64,000 bases of DNA from Dactylosporangium aurantiacum (GTDB lineage: Bacteria > Actinomycetota > Actinomycetes > Mycobacteriales > Micromonosporaceae): contig NZ_JNYJ01000043.1 in NCBI RefSeq assembly GCF_000716715.1, forward strand, positions 178,153 through 242,152, read 5' to 3'. Below the pieces are notes generated by a model. It made no database searches. It was given only the letters and a program-made list of their open reading frames with translations, and had not been told where the DNA came from. Shown one piece after another: positions 57,262-64,000 of the stretch. Within the stretch, counting starts at the first letter, position 1, and each line of letters opens with the position of its first letter. The translations under genes were made by a program, and so were the position numbers.

Positions 57262-57378
57262 TCAGCGCACCGGCAGCCGGGCGGGCCGGTGCGGCGGCAG
57301 CAGGCGCGCCGCGGCGAGGGCCTCCGGGGCGCCGGAGACGACGGCGCGCAGCCGCACCGGGCGGACGTTGACCTTCAC
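57262..57378 (-). CDS. Possible 38-residue micro-ORF coupled to the PAS gene
   Basis: A GTG frame that overlaps the PAS stop as GTGA. The peptide is basic (KVNVRPVRLRAVVSGAPEAL), with no recognised family. It may instead be part of the old C-terminus of the PAS protein in another frame. Confidence 0.35.
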   Translation of the reverse strand: MKVNVRPVRLRAVVSGAPEALAAARLLPPHRPARLPVR

Positions 57379-58265
57379 CGGGCCGGCCTCGAAGCGCGGA
57401 GGCGGTCGGCGGCGGCCCGTTCGCGGTCCAGGGTGGCGGCACCGACGACCTCGGCGGCGCGGTAGCCCAGGAGGCGTTCGGCGCCGGCGTTGAAGACGGT
57501 GACGGTGCCGCGCCGGTCGGTGCCGATGATGCACTGCTCGGTGGCGGCGGCCAGGACGTCGGCGAAGAGCCGCTCGGTGTGACGTTGCGCGGTGACGTCG
57601 AGGCCGGTGCCGATGACGTGGGTGAGCCGGCCGTGCTCGTCGGTGAGGGCGGTGTTGCTCCACACGATGCGCTGGCGGGCGCCGTCGGCGGCGATCCAGT
57701 CGTTCTCGAAGGTGTTGGGGAACGCGTCGGCGGTGAGGCGGGCGAAGGCGTCGTCGGTGCCGCCGTTGTCGTCGGCGGACAGTCCGGCGCTCCAGAACGG
57801 GTGGCCGACGACCTCCTCGGCGGTGTAGCCAGTGAGTTCCTCGCGGCGGCGGTTGGAGGCGGTGATGCGGCCGTCGGTGTCCAGGACGATGACGAGAAAG
57901 CCGGCGCTGTCCAGGACGGCGCGGCTGAAGTCGCGTTCGCGGCCGGCCTCGCTGGTGCGGGCGGCCAGCTCGGCGGCGCCGGCGCGGTTGCGGCGTACCG
58001 AGCTCTGCGCCGCGGTGGCCACGAGGGCGCCGGGGGCGAACATGAGCGCCCCGCGGCGCCACTCGTGCTCCAGCACCGAAGGGTCGCGCAGCAGCGGGGC
58101 GGCGAAGACCGCGGCCAGGGCGGCGACGCCGATCGCGGTGGCGGTGCGGCTCGGCGGGAACAGCGCCATGCCGAAGGCGAGGACCGTCACGGCGAGGAAC
58201 GGCGTGATCCGCTGCCAGCGGTCCGGGGCGCTCAGCGTCCGCTGTGCGGCGTCGCTGTACTGCAT
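57375..58265 (-). CDS. Membrane PAS-domain protein, C-terminally truncated
   Basis: A 296-residue protein. Two N-terminal membrane helices (about residues 22-60), a coiled segment (AGAAELAARTSEAGRERDFSRA), a full PAS/PAC domain (about 115-225, RREELTGYTAEEVVGHPF) and a second PAS that begins (IIGTDRRGTVTVFNAGAERLLGY) but ends about 35 residues later, without its second half or any output domain. It lies 44 bases behind the chemoreceptor gene and could share its transcript. The N-terminal start ATG 58265 has only a weak site. It may modulate the receptor, or be a decayed kinase or cyclase. Confidence 0.75.
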   Translation of the reverse strand: MQYSDAAQRTLSAPDRWQRITPFLAVTVLAFGMALFPPSRTATAIGVAALAAVFAAPLLRDPSVLEHEWRRGALMFAPGALVATAAQSSVRRNRAGAAELAARTSEAGRERDFSRAVLDSAGFLVIVLDTDGRITASNRRREELTGYTAEEVVGHPFWSAGLSADDNGGTDDAFARLTADAFPNTFENDWIAADGARQRIVWSNTALTDEHGRLTHVIGTGLDVTAQRHTERLFADVLAAATEQCIIGTDRRGTVTVFNAGAERLLGYRAAEVVGAATLDRERAAADRLRASRPAR

Positions 58266-58309
58266 GTCCAAGTCTCGGGCGCGGCAGACGGTGACGTCTG
58301 CTGATTCGG

Positions 58310-59911
58310 TCAGAAACGGAAGCGGGCCACCAGGGCGTTCATGTCCTCGGCCATGGCGGCCAGCTGGCGGGCCGCGGTCAGCGACGTGCCGGCCTCCGCG
58401 GTGTTGCGGCCGGCCACGTCGGCGACGTCGGCGATGGTGGCGGCGATCTCGCCGGTACGGGCGGCGACGTCGCTGACGGTGCGGCTGCTCTCCTGCGTCG
58501 AGGCGGTCTGCTCCTCCACGGCGCTGGCGATGGTGACCTGGAAGTCGTTGATGCGGGCGATGATCGAGCCGATCTCGCTGATCGCCTCGATCGCCCGGTC
58601 GGCGTCGGCCTGGATCTGCTCGACGCGGTGGCTGATGTCGTCGGTGGCGCGGGCGGTCTCCTGGGCCAGCTCCTTGACCTCGCCGGCGACGACCGCGAAG
58701 CCCTTGCCCGCGTCGCCGGCGCGGGCGGCCTCGATGGTGGCGTTGAGGGCGAGGAGGTTGGTCTGTTCGGCGATCGAGGTGATCACCTTGACCACGTTGC
58801 CGATCTCGACCGACGAGGCGCCCAGCCGGGACATCATCGCGTTGGTCTGGTCGGCCATGGTGACCGCGTCGCCGGCGACGCGCAGGGCGTCGTTGGCGTT
58901 GCGGGAGATCTCGGCGATGGAGCCGCCCATCTCCTCGCTCGCCGACGCCAGCGTGTCGACGTTCTGGGAGACCTCGCCGGCGGCGTGGTTGGCCGCGCCG
59001 GCCCGGCCGCTGGCCTGCTCGGCGGCGGAGACGATGCGCTGCGAGGCGCCGGACAGCTCCTCGGCGGAGGTGGCGACCGTGCGCGCCGAGGTGGACAGCG
59101 CCTGCACGGTGCCGCGGACGCTGCCGATGGCGCGGTTGAGGTCGCGCGCCATCCGGCCGACCTCGTCGGTGGAGTCGACCTTCGAGGTCTGCGACAGGTC
59201 GCCCTCGGCCATGCCGTTGAGCACGACGGAGACGTCGCGCAGCGGCACGATGATGCCGCGGGTGACGAGCCAGCTGATCGCCGCGGTGAGCAGCATGCCC
59301 AGCGCCCCGGCCGTGGACAGGGTGAGCAGGGCCCTGTCGCGTTCGTCGCCGACGGAGCGGGACGCCGCGGCGGCGACCTGTTCCAGGGCGTCGCCGACCG
59401 CCGGTAGCTGCTCCTCGACCTGTGAGAAGGCGGTCTGGAAATCGGCGTACGCGGCCGGATCCCGCTGGCCGCCGATCGCGGCCCGCACGGTGCGCCGGGC
59501 GAGGTCGAGGTAGGAGGTGATGGCCGGGGCGACGGCCCGCGCGGCGGCGCGCACGGCGGGGTGCATGCCCGGGGCGGTGAAGGTGGTGACGGCGCCGCCG
59601 AGGATCGCGCTGTGCTCGTCGAGGTCTGCGGTGACCCCGGTGGCCTCCGTGGCGACGCCGGTGCCGCGGGAGACCGCGAGGAGCATCCGCAGGACATCGC
59701 CACGGATGGCGTCGTGGGCCATGTCGGCCTCGAGGGTCTGCCGGGTCAGCTGGCCGACCCGCTCCAGCTGGCGGGCCCGGACCTCGCTGTCGGACAGGGC
59801 GCGGACGCCGACGACGAGCAGCGAGACGACGGTGAGCAGCGAGACGATGAAGACCGCGCCCAGTTTGACGACGATCGGCCGGTTGCGTACCCATCCGCGC
59901 AGCGCGCCCAT
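58310..59911 (-). CDS. Methyl-accepting chemotaxis protein
   Basis: A 533-residue chemoreceptor. Helices at about residues 14-37 and 200-222 flank a four-helix ligand domain; a HAMP domain (about 223-275) precedes the signalling domain with the conserved tip ([20 protein letters not shown] and [15 protein letters not shown]). There is no C-terminal CheR-binding pentapeptide. It would send signals to CheA/CheW, which are not in the window. A GAAGGG site precedes the ATG, and a sigma-28-like promoter lies about 40 bases upstream. Confidence 0.95.
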   Translation of the reverse strand: MGALRGWVRNRPIVVKLGAVFIVSLLTVVSLLVVGVRALSDSEVRARQLERVGQLTRQTLEADMAHDAIRGDVLRMLLAVSRGTGVATEATGVTADLDEHSAILGGAVTTFTAPGMHPAVRAAARAVAPAITSYLDLARRTVRAAIGGQRDPAAYADFQTAFSQVEEQLPAVGDALEQVAAAASRSVGDERDRALLTLSTAGALGMLLTAAISWLVTRGIIVPLRDVSVVLNGMAEGDLSQTSKVDSTDEVGRMARDLNRAIGSVRGTVQALSTSARTVATSAEELSGASQRIVSAAEQASGRAGAANHAAGEVSQNVDTLASASEEMGGSIAEISRNANDALRVAGDAVTMADQTNAMMSRLGASSVEIGNVVKVITSIAEQTNLLALNATIEAARAGDAGKGFAVVAGEVKELAQETARATDDISHRVEQIQADADRAIEAISEIGSIIARINDFQVTIASAVEEQTASTQESSRTVSDVAARTGEIAATIADVADVAGRNTAEAGTSLTAARQLAAMAEDMNALVARFRF

Positions 59912-59945
59912 GGACGTGCCCTTCTCGAGGCGTTACTCACCCGGC

Positions 59946-59972
59946 CTATCGGCATCGGCGGAGACGTCCTGA
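59946..59972 (-). promoter_or_regulatory. Sigma-28 (FliA/WhiG)-like promoter of the chemoreceptor gene
   Basis: Minus-strand TCAG, 15-base spacer, GCCGATAG. The flagellar consensus is TAAA-N15-GCCGATAA; the -10 matches at seven of eight positions and the spacing is exact. It ends 35 bases before the ATG at 59911. Confidence 0.6.
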
Positions 59973-60024
59973 GAAGTCGGCTTTCTACGGTTTCCTGCGG
60001 CTCGACGTCGTGCTGGTCGACGTC

Positions 60025-60270
60025 CTACTGCTGCTGCTCGACGTCGGCGCGGAGCATGCGGCTGAGGGCCCGCACGGCGACGTCGCTGGGCGACGCGGCC
60101 TCGCGGTTGACCTTCTGCAGCTCGCGGTAGACCTCTTCGCGGTGGACCTGGATGCTGCGCGGCGCCTTGATGCCCAGCCGCACCACGTCGCCGCGCACGT
60201 CGAGCACGGTGACGACGACGTCGTCACCGACCATCACGCTTTCCCCGGGACGTCGGGTCAGGACGAGCAC
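60025..60270 (-). CDS. csrA: Carbon storage / flagellar regulator CsrA
   Basis: An 81-residue RNA-binding protein. The first beta-strand [11 protein letters not shown], the GIKAP motif and the VHREEVY stretch with the RNA-contacting arginine are intact; a C-terminal tail of about 20 residues is longer than in Escherichia coli. CsrA dimers bind GGA in leaders of messenger RNAs and often repress translation. The GTG start has an AAGGAG site. It follows fliW in the same direction, the standard pairing with its antagonist. Confidence 0.95.
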   Translation of the reverse strand: MLVLTRRPGESVMVGDDVVVTVLDVRGDVVRLGIKAPRSIQVHREEVYRELQKVNREAASPSDVAVRALSRMLRADVEQQQ

Positions 60271-60340
60271 AAGCCGCTCCTTCGCTGGGCGATACGCGAA
60301 CAGTACCCGATATGCCGGTTCCGCAGGCCGAGAACCCCGA

Positions 60341-60760
60341 TCAGGCGACGACGAGCTTCTGGCGCACCGAAAGCCCGCTGCGGCTGAGGATCAGCTGCAC
60401 GGCACGGCGGCTGCGCTGGTCGAGCACGATCGGTGCCATCAGGTTGACGGTGGCGTCCTGCACGCCGTCGCCGGCGGTGACGACGAGCAGGACGAGCAGG
60501 TCGGACGCGTCGCTGGCACCGAGCGCGGCGAGCGCGTCGTCGTCGATCTCCGGCGCGTAGTCGGGGAAGAACTGCGCCGGCGGCACCACCAGGAACCGCA
60601 GGCCGGCCGAGTCGACGGAGGTGAGCGCGTACAGCATGCCGGTGTCCTCGAGGCGCACGAGGACGAACCGCCGGTCGTCCGGGAAGCCCGGCATCGGCGC
60701 CACGAAGTCGATCACCGGCAGCGTGGTGGTCTCTGGGTGTCCCACGGTAGCGACGCTCAT
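60341..60760 (-). CDS. fliW: Flagellar assembly factor FliW
   Basis: A 139-residue FliW. Characteristic segments are [28 protein letters not shown] and the C-terminal [20 protein letters not shown]. FliW binds flagellin or, alternatively, CsrA, releasing CsrA-repressed flagellin translation when export is open. The order flgL-fliW-csrA is that of Bacillus and other flagellated bacteria. The gap to csrA is 70 bases. Confidence 0.95.
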   Translation of the reverse strand: MSVATVGHPETTTLPVIDFVAPMPGFPDDRRFVLVRLEDTGMLYALTSVDSAGLRFLVVPPAQFFPDYAPEIDDDALAALGASDASDLLVLLVVTAGDGVQDATVNLMAPIVLDQRSRRAVQLILSRSGLSVRQKLVVA

Positions 60761-60791
60761 GGATTCCTCACGTGTGTGCGTGCAGCGCGGC

Positions 60792-61682
60792 CTACCGCAG
60801 GAAGTCCACCAGCGACGGCTGGATCACCTTCGCGGTGGCGGCGAGCGCGGCCTGGTAGGCGGTCTGCTGCAGGGCGAGTTCGGTGATCGTCTTCGGCAGG
60901 TCGATGTCCTCGACATCGGACAGCTGCGCCCGCAGATCGAGCACCCTGTTCTGGGCAGTTTGCTGCATTTCGGACACTTGATTGTATCGGGAACCGACCC
61001 CCGACAGCCCCGCCTGGATGCGTTTCTGCGCCGTGTCGACCTCGGCGAGGTCGGCCTGCAGCCCGGCGGGGTTGGTCCGCAGGTCGCTGGCGATCTTGCC
61101 GAGCAGGTTGAACACGTTGCCGGGCTCGGGCCCGAAGACCGCCTCGGCGCTGGTGTCGACCCGCACGGTGGCGTTGCCGCTGATCGAACGGTTGATCTTG
61201 CCGTCGTCGCCCTGGTACACGCCGTTCTTGTCGTACGCGACGGCGCCCGAGGTGGTGCCGCCGAAGACCGGCCGGTCCAGGTACGTGGTGTTCGCCAGGT
61301 TGAGCATTGACTCGCGCAGGTTGTCGACCTCCAGCGCGATCGCCTCCCGTGCCTCGGCGCTGCCGGCCGAGCCGCTCGACAGGCCGGACAGCACCAGCTC
61401 GCGGGCCCGGTTCATCTGGGTCGAGGCGCTGGTCAGCGCGGTGTCGGCCATGCTCAGCCAGCCGATGCCGTCGTCGGCGTTGCGGGAGTACTGGTTCAGC
61501 GTCGCCACGTCGGCACGGTGCTGCATGGCGATCACCGCGCCGCCGGGCGAGTCCGACGCCTTGGTCAGCAGCTTGCCGCTGGACAGCTGCTCCTGCAGCT
61601 GCTGGTTGCGGGCGAGGTTCACCTGCAGGTTCGCCAGCGTGTTGCTGGCCATGGAGCGTTCCGTGACGCGGAAGCCGGGCAT
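60792..61682 (-). CDS. flgL: Flagellar hook-associated protein 3 FlgL
   Basis: A 296-residue flagellin-like junction protein. N-terminal coiled domain (ANLQVNLARNQQLQEQLSSGK, then ASDSPGGAV) and C-terminal domain (DIDLPKTITELALQQTAYQAAL) match FlgL, with a variable middle. It joins the hook to the filament. The start ATG is 8 bases behind flgK with GGGGAACGG before it, so it is coupled in the flgN-flgK-flgL operon. Confidence 0.96.
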   Translation of the reverse strand: MPGFRVTERSMASNTLANLQVNLARNQQLQEQLSSGKLLTKASDSPGGAVIAMQHRADVATLNQYSRNADDGIGWLSMADTALTSASTQMNRARELVLSGLSSGSAGSAEAREAIALEVDNLRESMLNLANTTYLDRPVFGGTTSGAVAYDKNGVYQGDDGKINRSISGNATVRVDTSAEAVFGPEPGNVFNLLGKIASDLRTNPAGLQADLAEVDTAQKRIQAGLSGVGSRYNQVSEMQQTAQNRVLDLRAQLSDVEDIDLPKTITELALQQTAYQAALAATAKVIQPSLVDFLR

Positions 61683-61690
61683 CCGTTCCC

Positions 61691-63088
61691 CTACCGTTTC
61701 ATGTTGATCAGTGAGTCCAGCGTGGTGTCGATCACCGAGATGACCTTCGCCGCGGCCTCGTACGCCCGCTGGAACTGCAGCATGTTGGTCATCTCCTCAT
61801 CCAGGCTGACCCCGGACTCGGCCTGCTCGGCGGCGCTCACGTCGTCGGAGATGACCTGCTGGGCGTCGGCGCGCCGGTTGACCGTCTGCGCCGCGACGCC
61901 GATGTCGACCACGAAGTTGCGGTACGTGACGTCCGCGCCGTTCGGGTCCTTCGCGAGGTTCGCCATCGCGATCGCGTTGTCCCCCTGGAACGGGTTGGTG
62001 GCCGTGCTGGACGCGGCGACCTTCGACGGGTCGTTGATCGCCACGCCGATGTCCCGGGCGTCCGTGCCCGAGAAGAAGTCGCCGCCGCGCACCGGTGTCG
62101 GCGTCGTGGCCGGCGGCACGACGGTGATGTCCCAGCCCTGGGCGTGCTGGGCGTTGACCGTCGTGATGAGCAGGCCGGCCACCGTGTCCAGGCCCTTCAC
62201 CGCGTCCGGGACGGTCTTGTTCAGCGCCTCCAGGCGCGAGGCGATCCGGCCCGTGGTGATGGCGGCGACGGGACCGCCGACGAACTGCACCTGCGGCGGC
62301 GCGACCGTGCGGCCGTCCACGGTGGTGGAGCCGACCGCCTCGAGCTGCCGCACCGTGTCGCCCTGCACGATGACGGCGCCGGCGAGCAGCACGTCGGTGG
62401 TGCCGTCCTCCTTCTGCCGGGCGGTCGCGCCGGTCAGCTCCGACAGCCGCAGCACCAGCTGGTCGCGCTTGTCGGACAGCTCGTTGGTCGGCATGTCGGC
62501 GACCTTGGCCAGGGCGATGCGGGCGTTGAGGTCGGCGATCCCGGCGGTCGTCTGGTTGACCACGTCGATGTCGGCGTCGAGCTGCTCGCGGGTCGCGGCG
62601 TACAGGTCGCCGAGGTTGGCCCGGGTGGTGCGCATCGTCCCGGCCACCGTGTTGGCGCGCGCCAGCAGCTGGGTGCGGGCCGAGGCGTCGCCGGGCCGGT
62701 TCGCCACGTCGGACCAGGCGTTCCAGTAGTCGGACAGCTGCGACTGCAGGCCGGTGTCGCTGGGTTCGCCGAGCGCCTGCTCGATGTTGCCGTACACGAC
62801 CTTCTGCGCCTGCAGGTACTCGTTGAGCCCGTGCTCGGCCCGGGTGCGGTTGGTCATGAACTCGTTGTGCAGCCGGGTCACGCCGGTGATCCTGACGCCG
62901 TCGCCGACGCCGCTGCTGAGCGAGTACCGGGCCGGCTCGGTGACGTTCTCGACGGGCGACAGCTCGACGCGCTGCCGTGAGTAGCCCTCGGTGTTGACGT
63001 TGGCGATGTTCTGGCCGGTGATGTCCAGCGCCCGGCGCTGCGCGTACAGCGCTGACAGCGCGGAGTTCAGGCCGGAGAAGGTGCTCAT
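61691..63088 (-). CDS. flgK: Flagellar hook-associated protein 1 FlgK
   Basis: A 465-residue hook-filament junction protein. The N-terminus FSGLNSALSALYAQRRALDITGQNIANVNTEGYSRQ is the family signature, and the C-terminus has SLDEEMTNMLQFQRAYEAAAKVISVIDTTLDSLI. It is short compared with enterobacterial FlgK because the middle domain is reduced. The ATG directly follows the flgN stop (TAG-ATG). Confidence 0.97.
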   Translation of the reverse strand: MSTFSGLNSALSALYAQRRALDITGQNIANVNTEGYSRQRVELSPVENVTEPARYSLSSGVGDGVRITGVTRLHNEFMTNRTRAEHGLNEYLQAQKVVYGNIEQALGEPSDTGLQSQLSDYWNAWSDVANRPGDASARTQLLARANTVAGTMRTTRANLGDLYAATREQLDADIDVVNQTTAGIADLNARIALAKVADMPTNELSDKRDQLVLRLSELTGATARQKEDGTTDVLLAGAVIVQGDTVRQLEAVGSTTVDGRTVAPPQVQFVGGPVAAITTGRIASRLEALNKTVPDAVKGLDTVAGLLITTVNAQHAQGWDITVVPPATTPTPVRGGDFFSGTDARDIGVAINDPSKVAASSTATNPFQGDNAIAMANLAKDPNGADVTYRNFVVDIGVAAQTVNRRADAQQVISDDVSAAEQAESGVSLDEEMTNMLQFQRAYEAAAKVISVIDTTLDSLINMKR

Positions 63089-63571
63089 CTACATCGCCTC
63101 GTCAATCAGCCGGGTGCGGGGAGCCGACCCGACGGTCTGCCCCCGCCGCCCGTAGGTCTCCACGGATCCGGCGACGGCCAGCATCGTCTCGCGGGCGGCC
63201 CGCGCGCCGGTGGTGAGAATGTCGCGGTTGGCCTCGGCGAGCGCGCTGACCTCGGCGGTCAGCGTCAGGAACGCCATACGGTGCTGGTTGAGCAGGTCCG
63301 ACCACGGCGCCGGGGACGCCTCGGCGAGCTGGGTGAGGCTCGGGTTGGGGCCCAGCCCGAGGGAGGCGCCGATCGCCTCGACCTCGGCCGCGCGCACGAC
63401 CTCGGTGCGCCGGATCTCCTCCAGCACGACCTCGACCTCGCGGGTGGCGTGCGCGAGCCAGCGGGTGCGCCCGCCGGCCAGCACGAGCTGCTCCTCCTCG
63501 AGCTTGAACAGCAGCAGCTCCAGCATCTCCCGCTCGCGCCACAGGATGCTCGCGAGATCCGCCAGCCCCAT
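63089..63571 (-). CDS. flgN: Flagellar export chaperone FlgN
   Basis: A 160-residue helix-rich protein fitting FlgN, the export chaperone of FlgK and FlgL. It has the opening ADLASILWREREMLELLLFKLEEEQLVLAGG and a coiled C-terminal half. The start ATG 63571 was chosen; a GTG at 63592 is possible. It heads the minus-strand flagellar operon, with a sigma-28-like promoter upstream. Confidence 0.9.
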   Translation of the reverse strand: MGLADLASILWREREMLELLLFKLEEEQLVLAGGRTRWLAHATREVEVVLEEIRRTEVVRAAEVEAIGASLGLGPNPSLTQLAEASPAPWSDLLNQHRMAFLTLTAEVSALAEANRDILTTGARAARETMLAVAGSVETYGRRGQTVGSAPRTRLIDEAM

Positions 63572-63614
63572 GCGTGTGCCGCCCTTCACCACGTCCTCGT
63601 CGGTTCACCCACAT

Positions 63615-63641
63615 AGGTCGGCAGGTCGATACGGGCCTTGA
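63615..63641 (-). promoter_or_regulatory. Sigma-28-like promoter of the flgN operon
   Basis: Minus-strand TCAA, 15-base spacer, GCCGACCT, with three of four and five of eight matches to TAAA-N15-GCCGATAA. It lies about 44 bases before ATG 63571, at a fitting distance. Confidence 0.45.
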
Positions 63642-63733
63642 GTACAACCTCCCCGCAACTTTGCGTCACCGCTGCCTGCACCCACGGCTGCCGAGTCTGG
63701 TGATCGACCAACTCCTGCCACGAAGAGGTTGCC

Positions 63734-64000
63734 GTGACCGTCACCACCGAAGCCCAGCCCGACGCCCGGCGCGAGACCCGCGGGCAGACCCCGGCCGCGA
63801 CCGCACTGACCCCCGCCGAGCTGGACGCCGCCGTCCGCGCGCACCTGCCGCTCGTCGGCCACCTGGTCCGCGAGATGCTCGGCCGGCTGCCCTCCCACGT
63901 GTCCCGCGAAGACCTCGTCTCCGCCGGCATGGCCGCCCTCGCCCACGCCGCCAAAGGCTTCGACCCCAGCCGGGGCATCCCCTTCGGCAGCTTCGCCACC
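63734..64000 (+). CDS. Sigma-70 family factor, region 2 (C-terminus cut by window end)
   Basis: The GTG at 63734, behind AAGAGG, opens an 89-codon frame still open at the window end. After a disordered 30 residues come LVGHLVREMLGRLPSHVSREDLVSAGMAALAHA and FDPSRGIPFGSFAT, region 2 of a group 3 sigma factor. Its place beside the flagellar operon suggests a FliA/WhiG-like role, but region 4 is needed to decide. Confidence 0.8.
   Translation, partial: MTVTTEAQPDARRETRGQTPAATALTPAELDAAVRAHLPLVGHLVREMLGRLPSHVSREDLVSAGMAALAHAAKGFDPSRGIPFGSFAT

Noticed and set aside
57262..58265. Programmed frameshift joining the PAS protein to the micro-ORF
   Set aside because: No slippery heptamer or following pseudoknot was seen; the GTGA overlap explains the arrangement more simply.

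Overview
The window is high-GC DNA from an actinomycete. Gene starts are often GTG, genes are packed with 1-4 base ATGA/GTGA overlaps, and the genome uses hrcA-dnaJ2 under a CIRCE operator, ettA, a mycobacterial-type ATP-dependent ligase B, GH15 trehalase and SURF1. At the right end is a flagellar block (flgN-flgK-flgL-fliW-csrA plus a chemoreceptor). Flagella together with CsrA/FliW in such a genome point to a zoospore-forming, motile member of the Micromonosporaceae (Actinoplanes-like). This placement is an inference from gene content, not a database match. No tRNA, rRNA, CRISPR array, insertion sequence or prophage was seen.

Layout. 1-17.4 kb is housekeeping: a serine hydrolase (cut by the window edge), HIT protein, SDR, the heat-shock operon hrcA-dnaJ-rsmE, hemW, enoyl-CoA hydratase, a phytanoyl-CoA-type dioxygenase, lepA with a Nudix hydrolase, a YbjN protein, a hotdog thioesterase and ettA. 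17.5-21.5 kb is trehalose metabolism: otsA, then a fused OtsB-GH15 protein. 21.6-30.4 kb holds cobalamin genes (siroheme synthase/cobA, cobT, a cobC-like aminotransferase, cobB) split by a class A penicillin-binding protein and a GNAT acetyltransferase; cobB carries a disordered tail of about 430 residues. 30.5-33.5 kb has SURF1, a 700-base repeat-rich gap and ligB, whose stop codon lies inside a 14-base tandem repeat. 33.5-39.6 kb has a GGDEF-EAL protein, a DUF7455 protein and two secreted enzymes (a GH26-like glycosidase with a DNRLRE domain, and a subtilisin-like protease with a P domain).

39.7-52.1 kb is a sensory island. A SRPBCC protein precedes a translationally coupled trio (receiver-only regulator, membrane HEAT-repeat protein, processive family 2 glycosyltransferase). 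Around it are three histidine kinases with GAF/PAS inputs, one degenerate kinase-like protein, an OmpR-type and a NarL-type regulator, a PHP-domain protein and a DUF3224 protein. 52-57 kb has small membrane or pilin-like proteins, a secreted matrixin-type protease, a GH73 glucosaminidase, and an ECF sigma / membrane anti-sigma-like / cupin operon. 57.3-63.6 kb, all on the minus strand, is the flagellar and chemotaxis block, followed by a divergent sigma-70 gene cut by the window end.

How the parts may fit: CsrA, FliW, the chemoreceptor, the c-di-GMP protein and the receiver-HEAT-glycosyltransferase trio together look like a motility versus surface-polysaccharide decision system. A CsrA-like motif overlaps the ribosome binding site of the secreted protease, and sigma-28-like promoters sit before flgN and the chemoreceptor. 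These links are hypotheses.
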